Source: Chara braunii (taxonomy: Eukaryota > Streptophyta > Charophyceae > Charales > Characeae). Taken from it: a stretch of DNA of 26,706 bases. The DNA lies in assembly GCA_003427395.1 (NCBI GenBank), contig BFEA01000220.1:386524-413229 (forward strand), read 5' to 3'. The notes beneath the pieces were generated by a model. The model did no database searches and had not been told where the DNA came from. It saw only the letters and a program-made list of their open reading frames with translations. Position numbers and translations under genes: made by a program. Position 1 is the first letter of the stretch. Each line of letters begins with the position of its first letter. This document shows positions 15,078 through 25,263 of this stretch, piece after piece.

Positions 15078-18000
15078 TCACTCAGGGATCTCAGCAAGGG
15101 CAAGTGGGTGTGGAGGGAAGGGATCGGGGAAGTCCGTCGGAGGACGCAGAGGGAAGGAAAGCTCTATCGTCGTCCAATCATTAAAAAGCAGACGGTAATC
15201 CCGTGATTCTGTCCTTTCCTGTTGTTGGACCCCTTCCTTCTTGCCGCTCCATTCCACTCTAGCTATCCACCCTCCTCCAGCCCCTCCTAACCAGTCGGTG
15301 CAGAAGGAGGTGATGGCTCGTTCTATGTCCTTCGTCATTTGTAGCTGATCTAGCTTAGTCTTCACTTCCTGCCATCTACTCATTATCGCCATTTGGACTT
15401 GTTGTCGGATTTGGTCAGTTGTCTCTGCTCCCTCCACCCGCACCCCCTCAAGCGCCAGCAGGCAGCGCTGCCACCAAAGTACCCACAGTACTGCCCTGCG
15501 CCCCAGCCTATACCTGTTTTCCATGAAGGTTGATTCTTTCTGCACCTGTGGCCAGTGACCCAGTAGAATGGCCCTCCAGGACCATGGCCATGGAGGGTCT
15601 GGTATCATCTTCTCCGTATCGATCCCACCGGCGCCACGTGAGCTGCGCTGTGGGACACTGCATAAAAATGTGTTCTATAGTTTCGGCCCTCTTCTGAACG
15701 GGGAAAGCGCTCAGGCACCGTGGACACCAGGTCACCGCCTGGCCTCTCTGTTCTAGGTTCGTATGATCTATGAGCCAGTCCATGGTGGGTAAACAACGAT
15801 GTGCAATCTGCCACTGCAGGGAGGAGATCTTAGCTGGTTTGGTTCTACCTTTTTGAAACCATCGAATCGGTGTGAGCATGCTCCTCTCTACTTTGAGATG
15901 TCTGGCCCATCGGTCAATTATGGCATCTCTTAGCAGACGTTTGGGTCTGTGGCTGGAGCCCACCTCCACTCTAGTGGGTCCAGAGCCAGATGTTGGATGC
16001 CGGTGTCTGGCTGGAAGGCGACCGCTTCCTCTCCTTCTCCCAGCACCCTGACCCTGAAGGTAGCAGTTGTATCCTTCCATTCAAAGGGGTCGTGGCTCCC
16101 CTGCAATGTCCCCGTCTTATGAACTGTGTACCATTCAATTAATACATCTTGGGTTCTGACCATATGGATCATTCCTATGCGTCCCGTCTCCCCTCTGGTG
16201 GCCACCCAGTCTCCCTCTCTGAAAATCGGGCCTTTTCTAAGGATTTTGTACCACGCTAAAGGGACAGTTTCCAGTAGCTTCTCCAGGTTTGCCTCAGTGA
16301 GGTGGCAGTACTTTACCCGGCTGCGCAGCTCCTCCCCTGTTCTCCATCTTCTCAGGTCTGAGTCCCATAGGTCCCCTATCCGGGTTACCCCATTCTTCAC
16401 CCATCCTTTCCAGGGGGATGTCGTACTGCACCTTACCTACCCATGTCTGTCGACCAGCCAGTGGTTCCCGAAGAGGGGTTGGCGGTAGACTTCTTCCCAT
16501 CTTTCAGGGGGTCGCTTATCAGGAAGGGGGAGCTTGCGCCAGGCCTTGAGTAGGGAGGGCCATAACTGGTCCATAATGTCTTCCCCTTGGCCTCCCTCCG
16601 TCCGCCATTTCCGAGGTATGGTCCAATACCGGTCCTCTAACCAGGTCAAAGTGTGTATTTCGGGGGGGGCTGCCGGAGCCAATCTAGCCAGATGTTCCAG
16701 CGCCAAAAATTTCCACGGGCTATCTAGGGTAAGGATGAGTTTCTTAAGCCACTGGAGCCGCAGGGTTTGCACTTGTGTAGCCGGATCTATGATCCCCAGG
16801 CCCCCTATGGCTTTGGGCTGAATGATGGAGTCCCATGCAACCTTGCTAATAACTTTTGCTCGTTCGTCGTCCCCCCTCCATAGGTAGGCTGCCATTTTTG
16901 CCTTTAGCCTCTGCAACGCTTGCTTGCTTAAGGGCCACAGCAATGGTTTGTACCATGTTGCTGCTAGCACTACGTTTTTTATTATCAACGCCTTGCCAAC
17001 AAGGGAGGTGGTCTTGTTCTGCTATTTGGCAAGTTTGTCTAGGGCCGGGGCGCTAATCCACTCGTCGCTTGTCGGGGGACGGCCTATCGCTGTCATGGAT
17101 ACTCCCAGGATCCTGAGCGGGGCTTCCAAGGGCAGCCATGAGATACGGGGGGGTTCTGGTGGCTGGCCTCCTTGGTAGTGGATCCACCGTCCTTGCGTTT
17201 TGTTCCCCCAATTGACTTTCATGTTTGAGACTTGGGAAAACCTCTCCATTAGGTGTTGTATTTCTTCCATATTGGGCGTGGTGGCTTCTACCATGATTGT
17301 GAGGTCGTCCGCGAACAAAGAGTAGACCGGGACCGCCTCCTCCGGAATATGGGCTATCTTTATTCTAGAGATATCCTTGTTCGCCTGTAAGTTTGCCGCA
17401 AGAGCTTCCATGATGATCAGCAAAAGAAAGGGGGCGATGGGATCCCCCTGACGGACCGATCGTTCAAGCTTTATCGGGGGGGGCAGGGTGCCGTTAATTT
17501 GGATCGTCGTAGTAGCGTTCGCATGCAAAATTCGCACCCACCTTCTGAACACCGGCCCAAAGTTTATTTTTTGTAAGCATTTGTCCAGAAAGAGCCAATC
17601 AACATGGTCATATGCTTTCTCGAAGTCAATAAAGACCAATGCTGCATTTTGCTGTGCATGTCTGGTGAGGTGCAGGACTTCATGGATTAGTTCTCCTGGA
17701 TGTTCCGGCTGCGCATAAACCCGGTATGGGCAGAATGTATAATATCCTCCATCACAGGGATCATTCTGTTCGCCAGTGCTTTAGCTAGCATTTTATACGT
17801 GACTGTGAGGAGGGTGATGGGCCTGTAATTCCGAATGTTCATCATATCCCCTTTTTTGTATATCAACGATAAAATCCCTTGTCCCACCATTTCCCCCATT
17901 CCTCCTGACATCCATACTTCGGCATAATAGTCCATTAGGTCCCGGTTCATTGTATCCCACATAGACTCCCAGAACTCCTTAGGGAGTCCATCTAGACTTG

Positions 18001-18699
18001 GTGTTTTATCCTTTTTCATTCGCATCAATGCTGTCCAGATTTTCTCCATAACTAGGGGTGCTTCCAATTTTCCTTTCTGCTCCTCCGAGAGGGACGCTTC
18101 CGAAGGAGCGAGGAACTCTATCATTTGATGACGAGTCTCCTCCTCCATTGGCGGTATATGGTGATGCAAAGAGATCCTTGAAAAAATCTCGTGTGATTTT
18201 GACGCACCGGGCTGTTGTTACCGCAGGTTGGGCCTCATCTATTTCTGGGTCATGAAGTGCTTCAATCATGGCCCGTTTTGACCTTATTTGGGCTAATCCA
18301 AAGAATTTTTTGTCCATTGTCCTTTCTGAAATAAATTTGGATAATTTCCCCCGAATCCGTGTACCACAGGTTGGGCCTCATCTATTTCTGGGTCATGAAG
18401 TGCTTCAATCATGGCCCGTTTTGACCTTATTTGGGCTAATCCAAAGAATTCTTTGTCCATTGTCCCTTCTGAAATAAATTTGGATAATTTCCCCCGAATC
18501 CGTGTTCCTTGCCATCGGTATTGGGCATATCTTAAGAGCCGATCTTTCAGAGTTTGTATTTGTATCTGCCTCTCCATAGTTTCAGGGAGGTCCGGTCCGT
18601 ACGAGAGCCCTTGTAGTTCGAGTTCTACAAGCTGGTTCATGGTATTTATTTCCTGTTGATGGCGTTGGGCCGCCAGCTGTTTAGAGAACTCTTTACATT
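15078..18699 (-). pseudogene. LINE ORF2 remnant: reverse transcriptase and zf-RVT region
   Basis: The reading frame opens at the truncation and contains, from 5-prime to 3-prime on the minus strand: a pre-RT linker (MNQLVELELQGLSYGPDLP near 18640); RT motifs KKDKTPSLDGLPKEFW (about 18015) and IYKKGDMMNIRNYRPITLL (about 17850); FIDFEKAYDHVDW (about 17630); RQGDPIAPF; the catalytic FADD (17304-17315); then a thumb/connection region (AAYLWRGDDERAKVI, KAIGGLGIIDP). The C-terminal zinc-finger RVT part has LQWQIAHRCLPTMDWL, CPRC (about 15725) and HIFMQCP (about 15670). It is broken by a 143-bp tandem duplication, frame changes near 18165, 17690, 15950 and 15570, and in-frame stops at 17022 and 16437. 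The zf-RVT C-terminus is typical of plant L1-type LINEs. It cannot make functional protein. Confidence 0.9.
18224..18505. repeat. 143-bp tandem duplication inside the LINE
   Basis: Positions 18224-18362 recur at 18367-18505 with only a few differences. The period of 143 bp is not a multiple of three, so it shifts the ORF2 frame. The high identity suggests it happened late, after or around insertion. Confidence 0.9.
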
Positions 18700-18814
18700 T
18701 GTGACCTTATTTCCAAACATATGAATTCATTGAAGTTTGCGTACTGTTTCATCATCTCCTAATCTGTGCAAGTGGGGGTGTGTTGGGATCAATTTGCTCG
18801 AATGCCTCCCCTAA

Positions 18815-18936
18815 GGGCCTCGCTCTACTACTCACCACATGCACAAAACACAGAAAATATGCTGGTGTATCTTTCCATTTTCTACGTGAGCATTCGTTCT
18901 CATTTTGCACATTCGGAGAGTAGTGGAGCGAGGCTC
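18815..18936. mobile_element. MITE family M1 copy in duplication unit 1
   Basis: Inverted ends GGGCCTCGCTCTACTACTC and GAGTAGTGGAGCGAGGCTC, with the internal ATCTTTCCATTTTCTACGTG block. The flanks are TAA on the left and TTA on the right, so the 3-bp duplication is not identical here, or the inverted repeat extends to CCCCTAAG. Confidence 0.8.
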
Positions 18937-18939
18937 TTA

Positions 18940-19275
18940 GGGGCTGATCCCACCACTACACTACGAATGTAGATGCAAAAAATCACTATGAAGATGTCAG
19001 CGGCCGTGTCGGGGCAAAAAAGAGAAACCGGATCCCACAAGGCCGACTTCTTCTGTGGTCTTCCTGGACCCATGGCGGTTTTTTATGGGTTGTTATAGAG
19101 GGCGGACATTTTCACGGACTCCGCCAACTGACATCTCACACAACACTATCGTTCTCGGACAGTCCTAATGCTGCAAACGGACAAGCGAGAAAAAATAAAA
19201 AATAAAAAAAATTGCTCCCTCTTTTTCGCAGCCGTGAAGCCCTCACGGTCTACACAAAAGTTGTAGTACATACGT
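18940..19275. mobile_element. Left part of TTA element H2, unit 1
   Basis: Starts GGGGCTGATCCCACCACTAC after TTA, as in the complete copy at 19419, but lacks the right end because the tandem duplication breakpoint cuts it off. Confidence 0.6.
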
Positions 19276-19307
19276 TTGGGAGCAATTTGCTCGAATGCCT
19301 CCCCTAA

Positions 19308-19415
19308 GGGCCTCACTCTACTACTCAGCACATGCACAAAACACAGTATCTTTCCATTTTCTACGTGAAGATTCATTCTCATTTTGCACATTTGGAAAAT
19401 AGTGGAGCGAGGCTC
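19308..19415. mobile_element. MITE family M1 copy in duplication unit 2
   Basis: The counterpart of 18815-18936 with a 14-bp internal deletion (AAAATATGCTGGTG missing) and a weaker right end (AAAATAGTGGAGCGAGGCTC). Confidence 0.75.
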
Positions 19416-19418
19416 TTA

Positions 19419-19807
19419 GGGGCTGATCCCACCACTACACTACGAATGTAGACGCGAAAAATCACTACGAAGATGTCAGCGTCCGTGGCGGGCCAAAAAA
19501 GAGAAACCGGATCCCACGAGGCCGACTTCTTCTGTGGTCTTCCTGGACAGTCCTAATGCTGCAAACGGACAAGCGAGAAAAAATAATAAAAAAAAAAAAT
19601 TGCTCCCTCTTTTTCGCAGCCGTGAAGCCCTCACGGTCTACACAAAAGTTGTAGTACATACGTTTGCACCCTTCGCGGACGTGTTGCCACGACACACCCA
19701 AACGGAATTAAAGCAAAATATTTCGGCGGCTGCGACAACGTCGGAAAGTGGTGGGATCTCAAAACTACACTGTAATTGGGCTGTAGTGTAGTGGTGGGAT
19801 CAGGCCC
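19419..19807. mobile_element. Small PIF/Harbinger-like element H2 with TTA duplication
   Basis: 389 bp. The left end GGGGCTGATCCCACCACTAC followed by ACTAC matches the inverted right end TAGTGTAGTGGTGGGATCAG followed by GCCC. TTA flanks both sides (19416-19418, 19808-19810). No transposase is encoded. Confidence 0.75.
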
Positions 19808-19860
19808 TTAGTCTTCCAACAACCAGTTCCAGGTCGACTTCCATTAACCAGTCCCAGATG

Positions 19861-20003
19861 TCGAGCCCAGCTCATCGGTACACCCATGAACGGCTGAAAT
19901 ACTGGCCCAAGTTCGATCTGATGCAATCGGATAAACAGAATAAAATAGGTCTTAGCTACCTGGGGCCGGTCAGTTCAATAATGATATCTTGATGCTGTCA
20001 CCT
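19861..20003 (+). mobile_element. tRNA-derived SINE, copy 4 (plus strand)
   Basis: The head CCCAGCTCATCGGTACACCC (A box), B-box AAGTTCGATCTG, ATCGGATAAACAGAATAAAA, then the conserved tail CTGGGGCCGGTCAGTTCAAT ending GATATCTTGATGCTGTC. The opposite orientation to the other three copies supports a mobile family rather than one duplicated locus. Confidence 0.8.
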
Positions 20004-20037
20004 TTTCTAAGGTAAGAAAAAAGGGGTAACTTCAGTA

Positions 20038-20202
20038 GAGTCACAAAAATGAGTTATAATTGCACTATGGGGCAAGATTCAGTTTGCAATTGCACTTCAG
20101 GTACACTACCTGGCCAGAAAGCTGGGTTGTATACATTGCCCGAACTGCAATTTGAAACTGTATCTTGGCCCATAGTGCAGTTATAACTCATTTTTGTGAC
20201 TC
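20038..20202. mobile_element. MITE with ~50-bp inverted ends
   Basis: GAGTCACAAAAATGAGTTAT followed by AATTGCACTATGGGGCAAGA is matched inversely by TCTTGGCCCATAGTGCAGTT and ATAACTCATTTTTGTGACTC. 165 bp, able to fold as one long hairpin. No family name recognised. Confidence 0.8.
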
Positions 20203-21270
20203 CTAGTTTCCCAAAAAAAGAAACAATCCCAACGCCTTGTTTTTTTAACTTTTTTCTTTTTCTTTTTCTTTATTTTTTGTTGAAAAAGACGATTTATTAT
20301 GTGATAAAATTCCACTCGATGCCAGGGACCTCACAATTCTATTATTTGCTGGGGCCATTACCAAGCTTTGGCTTTTGCTGTAAACTGGGTCACGTGTCCC
20401 ATCATAAATCCCACTCTGGCCAACGTCAAGGACGCCTGAACTGCCTAGAGGGGTTTCCCACCACGCACCCGTGGATCCTGAGTAAGAGCTTCAATTGAGG
20501 AATAAGGATCACCATGGATACAGTTCAAGTTTGTTTCCTAACCATTCTTCTGCTGTCTACAAGCTAATAGTGCTCCCACCACTGACGGTAGCATTCACAC
20601 TGCCTGCCTGTTGATGCAAAGTTACCTCGCAGACCATGAACTTCACGAGTGGGAGACAGAGAATGTGTTTTCCAAGACTTTATCTACGTCAGGATAAGTT
20701 GAAATGACCTGGGGGAACAAGTGGGATACAAGGATACAGGGGAACTCAGAGGGTTGGACAGGGAAGGGAAAGGAAGGTAGATGGATACCATAAGGACAGT
20801 ACGAAGGAGGTACAAGCACTGTAAAGCTAGGGATAACAAAAGGGATATCTAGGGGACACTAAGGGATATCGAGGGACACTAAAGGTTATAAGGACTTTGA
20901 GACAAGTGGGAGATGGGATGAACTATGCGGCCTGAGAGACTGTCACGAACGCCCCCCCCGCACCCTGCCTCCCTTGGGATCCTTCTGCTGTGTGACTGGG
21001 TGCTGCCAGTTAGCTTCCCGACCAGCAGAAGCACCCCTGAAGGAAGGTCAAGGCTTGGGGAATGGGACAATTCGTAACAGCCCCTACCTTGTGAAGGCGA
21101 CAAGTGCCTGTTTCTTTTTCTTACTCTCTTCGTCCTTATCCTCATGCTTGCCGGGAACAAGCAACCGGACTGACGCCCCCCAGAATAGAAGGGGCTTGTT
21201 GTTTTGGGTAAAATAAATAAATAAATAAATAAATAATCCACTTTGCTGCTTTACCGGCATCTGCTCTAGA
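20203..21270. other. Unassigned sequence with purine-rich stretch and (AAAT)n
   Basis: 20640-20930 is purine-rich, with a short direct repeat GGGATATCTAGGGGACACTA / GGGATATCGAGGGACACTAA (about 20841 and 20862). 21211-21237 is an (AAAT)n microsatellite. No gene recognised. Confidence 0.4.
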
Positions 21271-21273
21271 TGC

Positions 21274-21418
21274 ACAGCACTCCACTACACAGCACTCCCA
21301 CATGCATTTGGAAGCTTTCTGGAACTGATGCATTCAAAACTTTGAACTCGTCCCAATGCACCTGGTCTGGAAAAAGTGTCCAAATGCATGTAGAGTGGTG
21401 TGTAGTGGAGTGAGGCCC
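21274..21418. mobile_element. MITE M1-related element, CACATGCATTTGG subfamily, decayed left end
   Basis: The right end GTGTGTAGTGGAGTGAGGCCC is well preserved; the left end is reduced to CAGCACTCCACTACAC. The inner arms CACATGCATTTGGAAGCTTT and AAAGTGTCCAAATGCATGTA pair. Confidence 0.65.
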
Positions 21419-21476
21419 ACTATAGCACACTCTTTGCTTACTCTGGTCAGGTGTGGCAGTGTATCACAGAGCGTAA

Positions 21477-21837
21477 GGGCCGTGCTACACTTCTGTAACA
21501 CAGTACAATTTGTAGAGTTGGGTCATCGCTCCTCCATTTCTACTCGAGACATCACTTTGTATAGCTGTCAGAAAACACGAATGAGGACTCTACGTGGTTG
21601 TGGAGTCCCCAGCCTGCTGTTCCTTGTAGAGTCCTTGTTGGTGTTTGATGAGCACCCGAATATGGAGAGTGAGCCTGGAGTCTGGACCGACAAACGTTAC
21701 TTTCAGCTGTCTTTTTGTGTTCTCGATAGTTGGAGAGTCCAGCTTTGTGGAGCAATGACCCAATTTCCAAACTGTCGAGATCTGACAACTATACTTGCAC
21801 CCTCAAAAAAAATGTACAGTGTAGTGTAGTGAGGCCC
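21477..21837. mobile_element. MITE M1-related element, 361 bp
   Basis: Ends GGGCCGTGCTACACTTCTGT and GTACAGTGTAGTGTAGTGAGGCCC are inverted. TAA is duplicated on both sides (21474-21476, 21838-21840). Subterminal blocks such as TTTGTAGAGTTGGGTCAT and its inverse ATGACCCAATTT also pair. An open frame across it (21356-21829) is not a recognised protein. Confidence 0.75.
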
Positions 21838-21840
21838 TAA

Positions 21841-22187
21841 GGCAATGAAGCATGAAGCGTTCAAGCCTTGAACCTTCGTCCTATGCGTGCGTGGTTATCG
21901 GTTGGTGTCCCCCGTAATGGGTTTGGCACATGGCTGGCACAGGTCCGACAGTAGAATTGAATTGCTTATTGGAAATGTAATGGGATGCTGCCCGGTGTAC
22001 ATATTTATGTATATATACTGTGATTATATATGAACATGTCCTTCATCGATATATACTTGTGCATATACCCGTAGAGAACTGCCTAATGAACTGGGGGGAG
22101 AAGGGCGAAAAATGACACGAAACAGGCTGTTTCATAGAAGTTTCACTGACTCCTCAGCAGGCTGAATGACTTTATATCCATACATAT
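21841..22187. other. Spacer, AT-rich in part
   Basis: Nothing recognised; 22000-22070 is rich in TATATA words. Confidence 0.4.
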
Positions 22188-22190
22188 ATA

Positions 22191-22332
22191 GGGCATCGCT
22201 TCACTACACAACAGTTTACATGCATTTGGACTCTTTTTGGACCAGGTGCATTCTGACGAGTCCAAACTTTTTAATGTATCAGGTACAAAAAGCATCCAAG
22301 TGCATGTAGTGTTGTGTAGTGGGGCGAGACCC
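22191..22332. mobile_element. MITE M1-related element, CACATGCATTTGG subfamily
   Basis: 142 bp with inverted ends GGGCATCGCTTCACTACACA and GTGTAGTGGGGCGAGACCC. The target duplication is ATA (22188-22190, 22333-22335). The inner ACATGCATTTGGAC and CCAAGTGCATGTA arms link it to 21274-21418. Confidence 0.8.
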
Positions 22333-22496
22333 ATATACGTACAATACATGTCTCTGTATACGATAAAATTATTGCATAGGGTGAAGGACAAAGATAGTCC
22401 ATTTGCATTTGCGAGGAGAAATCTAGCCCTCTCAGAACACACCTGAGCATCTACGAATAGAGGTGCAGATCACGCACTGGGACATCGGGCCTTGCC

Positions 22497-22647
22497 GCAC
22501 TACTCATGAATGCACGAGTGCATCTTTTCACGGAAGCTGTCAAGATACATGTGTTACTATGAATAGTGATGGATGTGTTTGGCCACCTGCAAAAAGATGC
22601 TCTCGTTTTTTTTTCTTCTTCATTTGGTGAGTAATGTGGCGAGGCCC
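22497..22647. mobile_element. MITE M1-related element with ATC duplication
   Basis: 151 bp with inverted ends GGGCCTTGCCGCACTACTCA and GAGTAATGTGGCGAGGCCC. The flanking trinucleotide is ATC on both sides (22494-22496, 22648-22650). Confidence 0.8.
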
Positions 22648-23640
22648 ATCTTCACCTCACAGCTGCATTCTGAGCTGGACCACTTGTTGGCCTTTCAGAA
22701 CCTAGGTGTCTGACAATACAGTCTTTCGGCCCCTCCCCGCCTTCCAAATTTCCCCCCTCTTTCGCATCCGCCTTTCTTAGAGGTGCAAATGCCGGAACAC
22801 CTAATTGACCGGCCCGCACGTTCGTGACTTAACGGAGTCCTTGTGGTCCTGCTGCCTTGCTAACATAATGGAGTCCCTGCGGGCGGTCCTACTGGTTTGC
22901 CAACATGTGAGACCCTACGGTCCTACTGCCTCCCTAACAGAGTCCCTCCCATGCTGGGCCCCCGTTAACCGTCTCTCCTCCTGTTCCTTTGTGCTAATCA
23001 ATGAATGTATGAGACAAGAGGGGATCTTGTGTCTTCTTGGAGCCTGTTCCTACTGATCGAGATTAAGTAATGAGTGTTGGGGCGATACTTGGGACCACGC
23101 CTCGGTCACGAGGTTCTCTCATTCCTTCTCAATGCTTAGAGGAGTCTGATCTCAAGATCGGAAAAAAATGGCAGCATTTCGCCTCCCGGATTTTAGTTTT
23201 GGCTCAGGCGGTGAATGTAGCGATTCGTAGAGATCTGTGCAGGAATACAGAGAAAGCGGCAAACCAAGCTTCAGGGATGATCAACGGGCAGCGAGGACTC
23301 TATGGGAAGACGGTTGTGGAACAGCTACGGAACTTGTTCTTGCAAGGGGAGTAAGGATCATAATACTATTATTAAAAGTTTTAAACTTGGTTAAAGAATG
23401 TATATACAACAATTTATCAATAGTGAATAATTGATTGTTAGCAACAATAATCCTTAAATTAAATAAATAATCAGTTTTACCAAAAGCTCAATTTGTATTC
23501 ACAGTTGGGGAATGTGTACAAATTGTGTGAAAGAATATTCCTTTGTTAATGAATTGTTTGTTATTGTCCTGATGGTATTTCATTTCGTGGATGTGTTCTC
23601 CGGTTTCCTCTCCGTTCCTGATCTGCGGTGTTTGGGACCC
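22648..23640. other. Unassigned sequence with imperfect ~55-bp repeats
   Basis: 22830-22945 repeats (T/A)A(A/C)(C/T)GGAGTCC(T/C)TG(T/C)GG and GGTCCTACTG(C/G) with a loose 50-60-bp period. A 94-codon frame at 23070-23354 and AT-rich sequence at 23360-23480 are not recognised. Confidence 0.35.
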
Positions 23641-24235
23641 GTTAAATGGGTGGTGTCGCGGGTGTGAAGAGCGGGCGAGAGTGAGAGGGGAACGATGGGT
23701 AGGTAGTGAGGGGGTTTGGTATTCACCAGTCGGTTGTGACGCGGGGTTTGCGGGGTGATGGGGGTGTTGGGTGTTAGATAATTTTCGGGGTTAGCTAGGC
23801 TTTTAGGTGTGTGTTGTTGTCGCTGGTGCTTGTGAGGTGCTCACCTACTTTTGGATTTCAGTGAGGAGATGTGCGTGGGTGAAGAATCGGGCGTGGAGAG
23901 ACTGAGTTATCGTTCCTTGGTCTGGGCTATGGGTGAGCGAGAGTAGATTTCCTCTAGGTTGGTTTCTTCTGGGCGTTGGCGCTGTTTTCTCCTATCCGTT
24001 TTGGTGTGGGAGGTCGGTTGCTATTTTCAAGTAGACGATAAGGCTACGTTCGCCAGTGTTGTGAGACCAGGCTTTGTCCAAAGCCGGTTCGAATTCGTGT
24101 TGATTGATCTTCTTCTGCCGCACTCCTCATGCCTCTTTTGTGCCTATCCCTCCTTGGTGTTTCTCGTGCATCTTTCTGTTCTATGTTAGCTCTGCGTATC
24201 AAAAATTGTCGTGACTGTTTCCCGAATAGGTTTCC
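23641..24235. other. G/T-rich then T/C-rich spacer
   Basis: Strong base skew (G and T on the plus strand) without recognised genes or elements. Frames from 23959 on are Leu/Ser/Cys-rich by composition. Confidence 0.35.
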
Positions 24236-25069
24236 TCCTACGTTAGCAATCAGCCGTGTTTGTGCCTCGTGGTTGCTTTTCCTCTCCTTTCGGGCGCTTC
24301 GAGTTGTCTCCTCTTCTTGACTTCGCTTGTCCTCATGTTGTCTCGTGGATGTGATGGGTCGGGGGAAGGGGTGTACGATCTCACCTTAGAAAGCCGCCAC
24401 AACACTCACTCCTTGTCGATCGTGATGGAGCAGTGGATTGTTGTTCTGTTCCTTCTGTCCACTCCTCCCTTCTCTCCCTTTCCTTCTCTCTTTTGTCTTT
24501 GTCTGCCCCTTTCCGTCCTTAGTTGGGCCACGCCCGGAGGCGTGGCGCGACGAGGATTCGCACACTCTCCCTACGTTAGCAATCAGCTGTGTTTGTGCCT
24601 CGTGGTTGCTTTTCCTGTCCTTTCGGGCGCTTCGAGTTGTCTCCTCTTCTCGACTTCGCTTGTCCTCCTGTTGTCTCGTGGACGCGATGGGTCGGGGGAA
24701 GGGGTGTACGATCTCACCTTAGAAAGACGCCAAAACACTCACTCCTTGTCGATCGTGATGGAGTAGTGGATTGTTGTTTTGTTCCTTCTGTCCACTCATT
24801 ATGTTTGTGTGCTTGCCTTGTATGTACGATCTGCTCCCCTTCGTTCGGTATGGTTCTCTCGCCTCTCTTTCCTTTGCCTTCCTTAGACTCCTTGTCTTTT
24901 CCTATTGTTAGGTTATCCCCGTTTCCCTTTTTCTTTGGTGGGTCCTTGCTTCTTCTTCCTCCCTTCTCTCCCTTTTCTTCTCTCTTTTGTCTTTGTCTGT
25001 CCCTTTCCGTCCTTAGTTGGGCCACGCCCGGAGGCGTGGCGCAACGAGGCTTCGCACACTCTCCCTTCG
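24236..25069. repeat. Interleaved direct repeats A-B-A-C-B
   Basis: Block A (24236-24466) recurs at 24569-24799 with a 333-bp period. Block B (about 24467-24572) recurs at about 24958-25069. Identity is high (a few percent differences). Each B contains the hairpin GCCACGCC-CGGA-GGCGTGGC (24527-24546, 25021-25040). The open frames that cross the block are T/C-skew products and are not recognised. Confidence 0.85.
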
Positions 25070-25263
25070 CTCCTTGCCTTCCTTGTGAATTCGCCGAGGT
25101 GGAGATGCGCACAACCGCGCGCGCGACGGTTCCCGCGAGTAGGGAAGCCCGCGCCGACGCGGAGGCGCGAATTAACGTTGTGGTACGGCGCTCATGCGAG
25201 ACTCATGCCAAAAACCTCATCACAACTCTCTTCCTTTTTTTCTTTTTTTTTTTATCAGAACCT
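25070..25263. other. GC-rich patch then T-tract
   Basis: 25085-25200 is GC-rich with many CGCG words, in contrast to its surroundings. No gene recognised. Confidence 0.35.

Larger units (their letters stand above)
14617..18699 (-). mobile_element. 5-prime-truncated LINE (non-LTR retrotransposon)
   Basis: The minus-strand element runs from about 18699 down to a poly-A tail (plus-strand T-tract about 14615-14639, preceded by TTTTATT on the minus strand). TGTGACCTT occurs at both edges (14608-14616 and 18700-18708), a 9-bp target duplication with ambiguity at the tail. About 4.1 kb remains. The endonuclease domain that should precede the reverse transcriptase is missing, the usual result of incomplete reverse transcription. 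The region 14640-15077 is the probable 3-prime UTR. Confidence 0.85.
18783..19673. repeat. Tandem duplication of a ~490-bp MITE cluster
   Basis: The block starting CAATTTGCTCGAATGCCTCC (about 18790) and ending GTAGTACATACGTTTG (about 19276) is repeated from about 19281 to 19676. The first copy has about 90 bp more (19069-19158), flanked by GGAC, and so does not align in the second. Confidence 0.9.

Noticed and set aside
20829-20850. Homing endonuclease I-SceI-like site (TAGGGATAACA)
   Set aside because: Only the first 11 bases match and the rest diverges; it lies in a purine-rich simple region.
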